From: Diogma glabrata
Lineage: Eukaryota; Arthropoda; Insecta; Diptera; Cylindrotomidae
Reading direction: 5' to 3'
Assembly: GCA_963693315.1 (NCBI GenBank)
Contig: OY856187.1
Coordinates: 114,468,437 to 114,532,436, forward strand
Length of the DNA: 64,000 bases
Position numbers and translations under genes: made by a program. Each line of letters starts with the position of its first letter. Position 1 is the stretch's first letter. A model generated the notes under the pieces. It was not told the DNA's origin and searched no databases. It saw nothing but the letters and a program-made list of their open reading frames with translations. This document shows positions 10,701 to 21,769 of the stretch, one piece after another.

Positions 10701-11434
10701 TTTGCAAAATTTTTTAGGCAGTGCTTGTATTAGTTTTTTTTTTAGGTTATCCTAGACTGTTGTCAAATTGTAAAATTAAGAAAACGTAAGGAAGAAGTTT
10801 TAAATAAAATGTTAAATCGATGGATATATTTATTTAAACAATTAAACCACAAAAAAGTTTTGTTCGATATACCATAAAATAATAACAGGTAACAAACCGA
10901 TACGAATTTAATATGAATGACTCAACCACACTACCAAAAATAATGTTATAATACAAATTTTCTGCATCATCGATTTTAATTTCCACTATAAATATAATTT
11001 CCATCTAACTTAATTTCCTATTTATTGTTGATTGATATATCCGTTTAAAATTTGTAAATTAAATCGAAATTTCCTTACGTCCTTACGAAATTTCCTTAAA
11101 ACTTTACCTAATAAAAGTTGATGTTAAGAACCCTAAAGTAATATTGTTTTAACTTTTGTTCTGTTTAATTAAAATTGACCCTCGTTTGTTTATTTTTCGT
11201 TCAATTACAATATAATGAAAACGAACCTACATCAATGAACAATTTAAATTTAATTATAAGATAGCGGGAGAACTATAAAAATTTAATTACAAAATTTAAA
11301 GAAAAGCATATCACTTGATTGTTTGTCTTTTCTTTTAGAAAGCGTAGATGTGAATTTTGGTTGGAAACTATAAGCTTTTGAGTTATGTTAAAAGATAATA
11401 TGGGAAAAAAAATATTATTCAAACCAACCAAAAA
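10701..11434. other. AT-rich DNA, nothing recognised
   Basis: No ORF, repeat partner or RNA-like fold was noticed. Confidence 0.5.
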
Positions 11435-11555
11435 TCAAATAATTTAATTTTATTGTTGCAAAATTGCGTTTTTGATTTTACACAGTGGATTTTGCAAAAT
11501 ACTCCAGCACCTTTTCACTATTCACAAATCAAAAAAAAACCCACTTGTCTAATTT

Positions 11556-12243
11556 AGTCCAGTAACTTTGTCGCCTGAGAGTATGGGGTAGTATGCGTCA
11601 AATCCGGTAGTTCTGATTTTTTGCAGACTTATTTATGATGTTGGCCTAATGAATAATCCAAGTTTGTGACCTCGAACGCCGAACGCAACTTTGTCAAAAA
11701 TCGAAAAAACCGCAAAAAATCATTATTTTTTCAAATTTTGGCGATTATAACCCTAAACGACTAGTTTTTTCTTAATACTTTCTTAGGATGGTTTTAAAGT
11801 AGACTAAGCTTACTACAATATGATACTAGAACTGTCTCTGTAGACCCAATAGTTTCCGAAATTAAGCCTCAAAAATGAAAAAATCGTTATTTCTCGTTAT
11901 TTAGTTTTTGAAAAAAAGTAGACTAAATGATAAACTTTGAACTGCTTAATCTCAGAAACTATTGGGTCCACAGAGACAGTTCTAGTATCATATTGTAGCA
12001 AATTTAGTCTACTTTAAAACCGTTCTAAAAAGTATTAAGAAAAAACTAGTCCTTTAGGGTTATAATCGCCAAAATTTGAAAAAATAAAGATTTTTCGCGG
12101 TTTTTTCGATTTTTGACAAAGTTGCGTTCGGCGCTCGAGGTCCAAACTTGGATTATTCATTAGGCCAACATCATAAACAAGTCTGCAAAAAAATCAGAAC
12201 TACCGGATTTGACGCATACTGTGATGTATTAAGTTACTGGACT
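11556..12243. mobile_element. 688-bp foldback (MITE-like) element nested in Penelope arm
   Basis: The two halves are near-perfect reverse complements (11,556 to about 11,890 against about 11,930 to 12,243), with ends AGTCCAGTAACTT and AAGTTACTGGACT. AATTT flanks it on both sides (11,551-11,555 and 12,244-12,248). The right Penelope arm, which lacks the insertion, reads straight through the corresponding site near 14,440-14,455, giving an internal empty-site control. There is no coding capacity. The superfamily is not assigned. Confidence 0.85.
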
Positions 12244-12878
12244 AATTTTAATTTATTTATTATTAAAATTTACTGAACTATATACAAAATCTAAAAAATT
12301 TCTTTTACTAGTTTCTAAAATCTAAATCAAAGTTACTGACCAAGAAAACTAACCTTAACATACAACAAAAAAACTAAGCTAACTTGAGGGATTAAAAATA
12401 ACAGAAATTAAATCTTAAAACTAATTACAAAAATTTTAACAAAAAGAAAAAGGAAAAAGAAATGAGTGAGAAAACAATATTTATCTAAGCATAAAACAAA
12501 AATTGTTTAAAGAAAGGGGGTGTTTACTTAATAACTAATTAGAAAAACCCTGTGACAAATACAATTAGGCTACGTTTTAAGGTAGGTTTTTAGGAATTTT
12601 GAAAAGGTTTGAAAAAATAACATTTTGTCTGTCTTTTGTCTGTCGCTATTCATGATGTTGGGTTTAAATTTTTCAATGAATAATGATTCGTACGCGTCTA
12701 GATGCCAGCTTCTTCTAACGGGTTTGATAATTTTTGAAATCAATCTATTTTGTGTGTTGGGTTGTCTGCCATATGAACTGCTACACTGGATTTGGTGATG
12801 TGCTTATTTTTTGCTGCTGTGCAATGTTCATTGAATCTGCTTGAAAACTGAAACACTGAAATTTTTAAGGATGAGATT

Positions 12879-14111
12879 ATGGTTTCATTCGATATAACCG
12901 CGCTGTACCTTAATATTCCAGTAGATGCAGCTATTGATTGTTTAACAGACCACCTACGACTCCAGAATGTTAATCAAACTAAGATAAATGTCCTACGGAG
13001 AGTAACCGAAACATGTATAAAGCAGAATTTCTTCCAGTTCAGGGGAAATGTTTATAAGCAACAGCTTGGAACAAGCATGTGCAGCAAAATTTCACCATAT
13101 TTGAGCAATGTTTTCTTATGTCATTTAGAAAAACATTTAAAGGAATCATCAGAGCTTTTTCCAAGAATTTGGAGGAGATATGTGGACGATGTGTTTGCAG
13201 TTATTAAAAAAGAAAATTTATAATCTATGCTGCAACTGATAAATAGCCAGTATCCAACAATTAAGTTCACAGTAGAAGAAGAAATTGATGGAATCTTGCC
13301 TTTTTTGGACATAAAAATTATTAGAAAAGAGAAAAAAGTCAAGTTTGGGATCTATCGAAAACCTACCAATACAATGCGGTTTATCACAGCAAACTCTTTT
13401 CTCCATGGTAGTCATAAGAAAGAAGCTTTCAATGCATTGGCTCACAGTTTGTATAACATTCGAAAAGGAATGGACGAAAAGGAATTTAAAGAAGAAGAAT
13501 ATTACATAAGAGACGCTGCAAGATTTAATGGGTATGGAGCCGGTTTTATAGAAAAGATTCTGCAAACTTTTCAAATAAAACGTTGGAAGAAAACTTTGAC
13601 AACGCTCTGTGCAGAAAACGAACCATTAGCTCTAAGAATTAGTGTGCCATACTATCCAACAATAACAAACCAGATAGGAAATCTCCTGTAGCCCCACAAA
13701 ATTAAATTAACAACCAGAAGCAGAACTTTGAACAGCTTATTGAGCAAATATAAAGATAAGGAAGACATTTCAGAAAAAGCAGGAATATATCAAATATGCT
13801 GTCAAAATTGCCCTGATAGGTACATTGGACAAACATCACGTAAGTTTTCAAGCAGATTCAATGAACATTGCACAGCAGCAAAAAATAAGCACATCACCAA
13901 ATCCAGTGTAGCAGTTCATATGGCAGACAACCCAACACACAAAATAGATCCAATGAATTAAAAAATTATCAAAACCGTCAGAAGCAGGTGGCATCTAGAG
14001 GCGTACGAGTCATTATTCATTGAAAAGTTTAAACTCAACATCATGAATGGCGAAGACAGGCAAAATGTTATTTTTTCAAACCGTTTCAAAATTACTAAAA
14101 ACATACCTTAA
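12879..14111 (+). pseudogene. Penelope-like RT plus GIY-YIG endonuclease (three in-frame stops)
   Basis: This would copy element RNA by target-primed reverse transcription. One reading frame runs from 12,879 to a stop at 14,109-14,111, broken by TAA at 13,221, TAG at 13,689 and TAA at 13,959 but by no frameshift. RT blocks visible are Val-Ser-Phe-Asp-Ile-Thr-Ala-Leu-Tyr with Asn-Ile-Pro-Val at the start, the catalytic Tyr-Val-Asp-Asp at about 13,170-13,185, and Leu-Pro-Phe-Leu-Asp with Tyr-Arg-Lys-Pro-Thr in the thumb region. A GIY-YIG endonuclease follows: Gly-Ile-Tyr near 13,782 and Arg-Tyr-Ile-Gly near 13,816, with a Cys pair between them as in Penelope EN domains. The N-terminal RT region is missing. 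The copy is inactive as read. Confidence 0.85.
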
Positions 14112-14599
14112 AACTTAGCCTAATTGTATTTGTCACTGGGTTTTTCTAATTAGCTATTAAGTCTTTCTTTAAACAAGCCTTTCTTTAAACAATTTTTTTT
14201 TATGCTTAGATAAATATTGTTTTCTCACTCATTTCTTTTTCCTTTTTCTTTTAGTTAAAATTTTTGTAATTAGTTTTAAGATTTAATTTCTGTTATTTTT
14301 AACGCCTCAAGTTAGCTTAGTTTTTTGTTGTATGTTAAGGTTAGTTTTCTTGGTCAGTAACTTTTGATTTTTAGAAACTAGTTAAAGAAATTTTTTAGAT
14401 TTTGTATATAGTTCAGTAAATTTTTATAATAAATAAATTAAGATTAGACAAATGGGTTTCTTTTGATTTGTGAATAGTGAAAAGGTGCTGGAGTATTTTG
14501 CAAAATCCACTGTGTGAAATCAAAAAGGCAATTTGCAACAATAAAATTAAATTATTTGATTTAAGATTTCACTGCACTACCAACCAAAAATTAAAATCC

Positions 14600-15760
14600 A
14601 ACCAAAAATGTATCGATTTTTGAAGTCTCATTCGAATTTTATATGCTCTCCATGAATTTAAAATTTGAGGTACTTATAAAACTAACCTATCCACACAAGA
14701 TGGCGGGTTAAAAAATAAATAAAGTTAGAGGTACGATGTGAAGCCTTTGATAACATACATTTTTTTTATCGAGACGAAACTCCGACCTCCGAATATATTT
14801 GGAATGATAGAAAAATGAGTAGGTTTCTAATGAAAAATATATAAAAGTGGCAGATACTCAAAACTATATTTATTAAAGGGGTGGGAATGATAAGGGGTAA
14901 ACACATAATTTCGAACCAGGTCATTTGAAAGAGCACTTGATATTAGAAACATTGCCGCTTTTTTTACAATTTCGCAATGCACAGTTTTTGAATAATTGTC
15001 AAAAAAGTGACACGAAAAGTTGGCATTCCCCTTGCATTTCGAGCTCAATTAACAGAAAAATTTGAAAAAATTCACAGAGACAGGAAGTTTGATAAACTCT
15101 GAACGAAAATTATAGCGAAGTCTCAAATAATTATATTTTTATGCTTTTGGAAGGGTGAAAAAAAAACTTTTTTGACACAAGCGAGTGTGTGTGTCATTTG
15201 AAAGGGCACCAAATTTAAGAACCATTTCAATTTTTTTTAGAATTTTGCGGTGCACAGTTTTTGAGTTATTCTAAGAAATGTGCAAATTTCAGACCGTTCC
15301 CCCCTCTACGTTTCGACACTGATATACAGAAAAAATTGAAAAAATCCAATTCATTCAATTCATTTGAAAGAGCACCTAATTTAAGAAATAACGTACTAAT
15401 TTCGCTGTGCATAGTTTTCGAGTTAGTCAAAAAAGCAAAACTTTCAAACCGTGCTCCCCCTACGTTTCGACACTGATTGACAGAAAAATTTGATAAAATG
15501 CATATAGACAGGAAGTTTGGTAAACTTTAAATGACAATTATAGCAAATTCTCAAATAATTATATTTCTGTGTGTTTAAGGGATGGGTGTGGGGAGGTTAA
15601 AAAAAAACTTTTTTTGACCCAAGCGAGGGGGTGCCTTTTGAAAGAGCACTTAATATAAGAAACATTGAAATATTTTTTAGAATTTTGCGATGCTCAGTTT
15701 TTTAGTTATTGTTAAAAAAGTTTTATTGTAAGTATATGTATACCACCACCACCTTAAATT
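14600..15760. repeat. Diverged tandem repeat block (~425-bp superunit)
   Basis: The motif ATTTGAAAGAGCAC or close variants recurs at about 14,922, 15,196, 15,360 and 15,636. The longer block beginning CAGAAAAATTTGA and running through GACAGGAAGTTTG and TCTCAAATAATTATATTT occurs at about 15,054 and 15,480, about 425 bp apart. TACGTTTCGACACTGAT also occurs twice. The block has no credible ORF and is probably the interior of an unknown element. Confidence 0.6.
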
Positions 15761-16877
15761 TTGGCTCTGATTTATAGAAAAAATATTATCAATTTAAACC
15801 ATTAGAGAGCTGGCTTAATCTTTCTTTAGTTCACATAAACAGCAATGGATAAGATTTAACCGCAAGTAACAATTTTTGTGTCATTTTTGATCAATGTAGG
15901 TAGATGTGATTTACATTTTCTATTGACGTCTACGATTAAATATTTATTCTGTTATGCGTCCATAGTCTGGCGATATAAAGACTTTACAACATAACTTTAT
16001 GTCATTTATTTTTGATATTGTGTTCTTTTACATTCACCGAACCCTTGGCGAGCGAATTTTAATCGCACTTGTCCGACTTTTTTTCATTTTAAATATAACT
16101 CTATTATTATTCGGGATTACTCTATTATGATATTAGTGTAATCGATTGAAGAAATGCCAAAACCTCCTCGTTAGTCAGTCCTTAAGATACAAAGTTTGGG
16201 ACAAAAGCACAAGTAACAAGTTTTACTCACAATCTTTTTTCTCACAATCAAAAAAAGTCTATTATAGAATGCTAGATCAACCAGATAAACATAGAATTGC
16301 TTTCTTTGCGCTACAAAAATACAAAATTAATGATGGAGAGTCCTTCTACTACTAGATACTTTTGCTAATCGCAGGAAGAGGTCGTTAACTATAGCCGATA
16401 TCATCCGAAATATTGTAATCGTGAACAATGAGATGGAACCGATCTGCTGAGAAGTTTGTTTTTCTAGGCATCATATCACATAATGAGGATGTTGTTCTTT
16501 CAGTAATATATCATACCACTTTGTACTTTCGGTAATATATTAACAATCTGTTGGTTTTAATAATGCACAAATTAAGATTTATGTTGACAGGAAAAAAGTT
16601 AAGCCTACAAAAGTTTGTCAAGAGTAACCACGAAGAACACTATTTTAGGTACTTACAGATTAAGTTTTTTGAAAAGCATTTAATTTCTAAAAATGGGCTT
16701 TTAAATAAATTGAGTATTTTTGTGAGAAGTTTACCAACTAAATTTAGTTAAACTTACTTTAATTATCAATCTAATTTGCAAATTTCACAACATGGACCAT
16801 GGTATAGCGATAAATATATACCCAAAAATACTAAATTTAAAATTATGTATACATGCGATAAATATATATCCAAAAAA
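15761..16877. other. AT-rich DNA, nothing recognised
   Basis: Short ORFs at 16,146-16,355 and 16,551-16,751 carry no recognisable motif. Confidence 0.45.
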
Positions 16878-17570
16878 TATGGAGGAGCTGAAATTTCACA
16901 GCTCTGAGATATCAAGACATCGGTCTGGGTAAAGGATTTTGATATAGTTTTCGGCAAAAAACTTTCACGAGGACATGGTTTTTAGTTTTGGGCAGCGATG
17001 TATATCAAACATAACTCTTTGTTAAAGTACAAGTATTTTTTATATCTGTTTAAAAATTTATTACAAAGCTAACACGAAACATCAATATGTTGCCGGAAAA
17101 TTATAATCAAAATTCCAAAAATATTGTTAAATTAAATAAAATCAAACTATATCAAAATTCCAAAGATATTCCAAAAATTAGAAAGAAATCAAATATTTAA
17201 ACTTTTTCTAAATTCCAATAGTAATACAAAAATTCTTAAAAATTCAAACTTTTTCCAAAATTCTAAAAATGTTGCAAAAATTATTACAAAATCGAAAATT
17301 TTTTCAAAATTCCAAAAATTATAATAAAATCAAAAATTTAAAATTTTTCAAAATTCTAAAAATATTCCAACAATTCTTACAAAATCAAAAATTAAAACTT
17401 TTTCCAAAATTCTAAAAATATTGCAAAAATTATTACAAAATCAAAAATACAAACTTTTTCAAAATTCCAAAAATATTTCAAAAACTATAACCAATTCAAA
17501 AATTTCCATGTTCAATTTCATTTTCGATTAAATTTACGCCATAAAAAAAGCAACATTTTTGTTCCAAAAA

Positions 17571-17940
17571 ATTGGCTAAAAAATAAATGAAATCATTTTT
17601 TGACACACTTGGCAACATTTTTTTGACAAACTTATAATGCCATAATTCTCAATAATAATAATAAAATTTCATTTCAAACCAACAATTTTATATTTTTCCA
17701 ATAAGTTGGGTAAAAAATAAATAAAAATCTTTCTTTTGACACGCTTGACAACATTTTTTTGACAAACTTATAATGCCATGATTCTCAATAATAATAATAA
17801 AACCGAAGTAATTTCTTTTCAAACAAACAATTTTTTTTCCAAAAAATTTTGGGTAAAAAAATTAATAAAAATCATTCTTTTGACACACTTGACAACATTT
17901 TTTTGACAAACTTATAGTGCAATAATCTAGTTTTTGATCT
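17571..17940 (+). repeat. ~135-bp satellite units, block 1 (three units)
   Basis: Units start near 17,571, 17,706 and 17,846; each contains GACACACTTGACAAC or a close variant, TTTTTTTGACAAACTTATA and AATAATAATAATAAAA. Sister blocks are at 18,720-19,095 and, inverted, at 25,060-25,580. Confidence 0.7.
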
Positions 17941-18719
17941 CACATACCAATCCCTGAAGACACCAATCCCTGCCGGCAGACAGACATACATTTTTTCAGA
18001 ATCAGTAGATCCTAAAACGTCGAGAAATGCCAAAAAAATGGGGGTAAGAATTTCACTTTTGGCTCATGAATGTAATACTTAGGTCTTTCAGACCGAAGTA
18101 ACTTTTTCTGAATTCCAATAATATTCCAAAAATTCTTAAAAATTCAAACTTTTCCAAAATTTAAAAATATTGCAAAAATTATTACAAAAACAAAAATTCA
18201 ATCTTTTTTCAAAATTTCAAAAATTATAATAAAATCAAAAATTCAAAATTTTTCAAAATTCTAAAAATATTCCAAAAATTCTTACAAAATCAAAAATTGA
18301 AACTTTTTTCAAAATTCCAAAAATTAGAATAAAATCAAAAATTTAAACTTTTTCTAAATTCCAATAATATTCCAGAAATTCTTAAAAATTAAAATTTTTT
18401 CCAAAATTCTAAAAATATTGCAAAAATTATTACAAAATCAATAATCGAAAATTTTTTTAAAATTCCAAAAATCATAATAAAATCAAAAATTTAAAATTTT
18501 TCAAAATTCTAGAAATATTCCAAAAATTCTTACAAAATCAAAAATTAAAACTTTTCTCAAAATTCTAAAACTATTGCAAAAATTATTACAAAATCAAAAA
18601 TACAAACTTTTTTAAAAATTCCAAAAATATTTCAAAAACTATAACAAATTCAAAAATGTCCATGTCCAATTTCATTTTCAATTACATTTACGTCATAGAC
18701 ACAGCTACATTTTTTTTCA

Positions 18720-19095
18720 ATCAATTTGTCTAAAAAAATAAATGAAATCATTTTTTGACACACTTGACATTATTTTTTTGACAAACTTATAATGCTATAA
18801 TTCTCTATAATAATAATAAAATTTCATGTCATTGAATTATGTCATTAATTTTATTTTTTTCTAAAAAAATTGGGGTAAAAAATAAATAAAAACCTATCTT
18901 TTGACAGACTTGACAACATTTTTTTGACAAACTTATAATGCCATAATTCTCAATGATAATAATAAAATTTCAGTTCAAACAAACAATTTTATTTTTTTCC
19001 AAAAAAGTGGGTAAAAAAATAAATAAAAATCTTTCTTTTGACACACTTGACAACATTTTTTTGACAAACTTATAATGCAATAATCTAGTTTTTGA
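18720..19095 (+). repeat. ~135-bp satellite units, block 2 (three units)
   Basis: Same unit as block 1, with starts near 18,726, 18,865 and 19,005. It lies at the equivalent position in the second module. Confidence 0.7.
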
Positions 19096-19671
19096 TCTCA
19101 CATACCAATCCCTACCATCAAGATTTCTCCAAATTCAATGTTCCTACTGGTAATCACTTAAAATGAACGTTTTTTAAGCTAAAATGTAAAAATTTACCAT
19201 TTTTGACACACTTAATGATATTTCGACACACTTCCAGTACAGTTATCGAACACAGAGTCCTTTCAGACCTGAGTTTACCTATTTTTAGAAAAAAAAAATT
19301 TTGAAATCCATCCAGCGGTTTACCCTGCAGTACGTATAATGTACAGTATAATGTCGGCCGGCCGGCAGACAGACATACATTTTTTTTTTGCTTTTTTAGA
19401 ATCAGTAGGTTCTAAAACGTCAAGGAATGCCAAAAAAGTGGGGTAAGAATTTCACTTTGAGCTCATGAATGTAATACTCAGGTCTTTCAGACCGAAGTAA
19501 TACTAAATTTAAAAATATGTTGAAAAATTTGCAATCAATTGAACAAATAATTTTTAGTGAAAATGCTAGTTTGTTGCAAACTAAATGTCGTTTTTTTAAA
19601 ACAAATAAGAAAAAATAGTATTTACCTTTTATGGTTTTCTGACATAACAGTTGGATTAGAAAATATCAGGT

Positions 19672-21240
19672 TTTTTTTTTTTTTTTTTATTCAAAGTTAG
19701 GCATGTTTAGTGTTAATTATAATAAATTATAAATTAACGTCTCTGAATATCCGAAGATACCATGCCAACTAGGGATAAGAATGGAATGCAAATTAAGATT
19801 CTCTGAGAAATTTATGAACGTTAACTTTAAAGCCTTGAGGATTAAATTCATCAGGGAAAACCCAGGAAGGTAAGGCATTCCAAAGATGAGATACTCTGTT
19901 GAAAAAGTCACGTTGGAAGGCTACAGTTCTACACCTAATTATTTGAACTGTAAAGGGATGCGCTGCTACGTTTGCTCTGGTGTGACGCGAAAGGTTTGCT
20001 GATTTAGGTAAAATCGATTTGATCTCTTCAGAAGCTCGTTCATCCATAATATATTTATAAAATATAGTCAAATCAGCAACATTTCTTCTGTGCTGCAAGG
20101 AATCAAGACCGTTAGTAAGACTAGGGTTACCAATGAGTTTAATAGCTCTACGCTGTACAGAATCAAGGCAGTTGAGACTACTCAAGTAAGCTCCACCCCA
20201 TATGTGAGAACAGTATTCCATGCAGGGACGTATAAAAGATTTATAAACTAAAAGAAGTTGTTCGCTATCGAAAAACTTACGACATCGCCCCAAAAATCCT
20301 AACTTTTGAACAGCATTCTTAGCCAGATTAAAAATATGAGAATTCCACTTCATATTATTTTCAATCTCAACTCCTAGAAGTCTGACAGACTCATTCTCTA
20401 AAAGATTTTTGGGGCCAAACGTTAATGGAAAAGGATTGGGTGTCGTTATCCTAGAAAAATGACAAACCTGTGTTTTGCTTGTATTGAATTCAACACTGTT
20501 AGCAATACCCCAATCCATAATTGTTTTAAGATCAGTGTTAAGGGAATCTATCAATTTTGACCTACACTCACTAAGCGCTAAGGGTGTATATAATTTAGGT
20601 GCTTCATGAGACGCATGAAGCGTGCTATCATCAGCAAAACTATGTATAGGATGAACCGTTGAGTCCAACAATTCATTAATATAGATAAGAAAAAGAGTTG
20701 GTGACAAAGCGGAACCCTGAGGAACTCCTGCATTAGTTGAAAAAGTATTCGATGATACACCGTCAACATTGACCCGAAATTTTCGATCAGATATAAAGCT
20801 CTGTGTCCAAGATATAAGCTGCTCGTCTAAACCATAGGATCTCAATTTGCATATAAGGTTGTTATGCCAAACTTTGTCAAACGCCTTGGAAATATCAAGA
20901 GCAACACCGAATGTTTCTCCAAAGTTTTCAAGCGACTTGTTCCAGATATGAGTGACAAAAGACAGCAAATCTCCCGTCGCTCTTCCTTTTCGAAATCCAT
21001 ATTGTCTCTCATTAATTAATTTGGAAGACTCTAAGAAGCTCATTAAATTAAAATTGACATATTTCTCAAAAATTTTAGCAACTACCGATAAAATTGAAAT
21101 GGGTCTGTAATTCGTAGGATCAGTCTTACTGCCCTTTTTTGAAACTGGCTGTACACTAGCCATTTTCCAAATTTCAGGAAAAGGTTGGTTCATATTCAAA
21201 GTCATTTTGAAAAGTTGTAACTGTCTAAATCTAAAAGAAG
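19672..21240 (-). mobile_element. 5'-truncated LINE with poly(A) tail (jockey/CR1-type)
   Basis: A minus-strand LINE insertion. Its 3' end is a pure poly(A) (poly-T at 19,672-19,690 on the plus strand), preceded by GAATAAA as a polyadenylation-type signal. The 3' UTR is about 100 bases, followed upstream by one long ORF. The 5' end is truncated inside the ORF, before the conserved RT blocks, so the endonuclease is absent; this is the usual result of incomplete target-primed reverse transcription. The element sits inside the inverted-repeat element at 16,878-21,769. The exact 5' junction and target duplication were not resolved. Confidence 0.85.
19793..21205 (-). CDS. LINE reverse transcriptase, 5'-truncated but uninterrupted (470 aa shown)
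   Basis: This is the RT of a non-LTR retrotransposon, which copies element RNA at a nicked target. RT blocks are in order: Asn-Tyr-Arg-Pro-Ile-Ser at about residue 32, Gly-Phe-Arg-Lys-Gly-Arg-Ala-Thr at about 70, Leu-Asp-Ile-Ser-Lys-Ala-Phe-Asp-Lys-Val-Trp at about 104, Gly-Val-Pro-Gln-Gly-Ser at about 163, and the catalytic Phe-Ala-Asp-Asp at about 190. After these come Leu-Leu-Gly-Val-Glu-Ile near residue 275 and a C-terminus with Trp-Asn-Ala-Leu-Pro. There is no internal stop, unlike the other element genes here, so the insertion is probably young. The ATG is not a true start: the same frame stays open upstream to about 21,268 with sense similar to RT. The N-terminal endonuclease is missing, so it cannot be autonomous. 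Confidence 0.9.
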   Translation of the reverse strand: MTLNMNQPFPEIWKMASVQPVSKKGSKTDPTNYRPISILSVVAKIFEKYVNFNLMSFLESSKLINERQYGFRKGRATGDLLSFVTHIWNKSLENFGETFGVALDISKAFDKVWHNNLICKLRSYGLDEQLISWTQSFISDRKFRVNVDGVSSNTFSTNAGVPQGSALSPTLFLIYINELLDSTVHPIHSFADDSTLHASHEAPKLYTPLALSECRSKLIDSLNTDLKTIMDWGIANSVEFNTSKTQVCHFSRITTPNPFPLTFGPKNLLENESVRLLGVEIENNMKWNSHIFNLAKNAVQKLGFLGRCRKFFDSEQLLLVYKSFIRPCMEYCSHIWGGAYLSSLNCLDSVQRRAIKLIGNPSLTNGLDSLQHRRNVADLTIFYKYIMDERASEEIKSILPKSANLSRHTRANVAAHPFTVQIIRCRTVAFQRDFFNRVSHLWNALPSWVFPDEFNPQGFKVNVHKFLRES

Positions 21241-21769
21241 CATTTTCGCTAAAGGAAGAGGTTTTCTGCTAACTTTTCTGCACCAATAGGAACTTTTAAT
21301 AACTTTTAACTTTTCTGCACCAATAGGAAGTTATAATTCAAAAGAAGCATTCAGATTTAATTAAGAGGTTTTCTTTAAATTTTCCTTGGCTAATAGAAGC
21401 ATGTCAGGTCATGTCATATGAATTGTCGTTTTTTACAAAATTTGTAATTTTCAAAAAGAAGCATTTACGTTCATGAAAGTGATTTTCTGGACCAAAAGAA
21501 GCAGTTGGTAGATAAAAGGACATTAGTCCATTAGTTGAATCGCTAAACGGAGAGGTTTTTGAGAAGTTTCGTGAGTCTGTCATCGTTTTACTAAATTATG
21601 TTAATTTTTGAACTGTTATAATTTTGTCGGCACGGTATTGATGTTTCGTGTTAATTTGGAAAAAATTTCTAAACAGAGAAAAGATCCTTGTACTTTTACA
21701 AAAAGTTTTATGAACACAGACCCAACTCTTTATATCTCAGAGCCTTGAGATTTAAGCCCCTTCATATTT

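Larger units (their letters stand above)
11435..14559 (+). mobile_element. Penelope-like element, head-to-head inverted pair
   Basis: The right part (about 12,852-14,559, plus strand) carries a Penelope-type reverse transcriptase and GIY-YIG endonuclease. The left part (11,435-12,851) is the reverse complement of 13,843-14,559, so it is a 3' fragment of the same element in inverted orientation, starting inside the endonuclease coding region. Both outer ends stop at the same point (TCAAATAATTTAATTTT on the left, its complement on the right). Penelope-like elements are known for partial tandem or inverted copies of this kind. The left arm is further interrupted by a 688-bp foldback element. The 5' part of the ORF is missing. 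Confidence 0.85.
17100..19500 (+). repeat. Large imperfect tandem duplication (two modules)
   Basis: Module 1 (about 17,100-18,105) and module 2 (about 18,106-19,500) have the same order of parts. First come short repeats of the type CAAAAATTATTACAAAATCA, then ~135-bp satellite units, then a block with CAGACAGACATACATTTTTT, TCTAAAACGTC and GTAATACT.AGGTCTTTCAG. Each module ends at the same palindromic GGTCTTTCAGACC. Module 2 also carries an extra GC-rich GGCCGGCCGGC stretch near 19,356, which is likewise present in the inverted copy at 24,780. Confidence 0.7.
16878..21769. mobile_element. Inverted-repeat element with internal duplication and nested LINE
   Basis: The left end (16,878 to about 17,110, starting AATATGGAGGAGCTGAAATT) reads as the reverse complement of 21,540-21,769 (ending near CTTCATATTTT); both contain a CTCTGAGATAT block, a TCTGTTTA..AAATTT block and an AACACGAAACATCAAT block. 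Between them are a duplicated ~1-1.4-kb AT-rich module and a nested LINE at 19,672-21,240. A related copy of the same material lies inverted at 24,646-26,372, so an alternative reading is one larger inverted structure from 16,878 to 26,372. No transposase was found. Ends are approximate. Confidence 0.6.
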
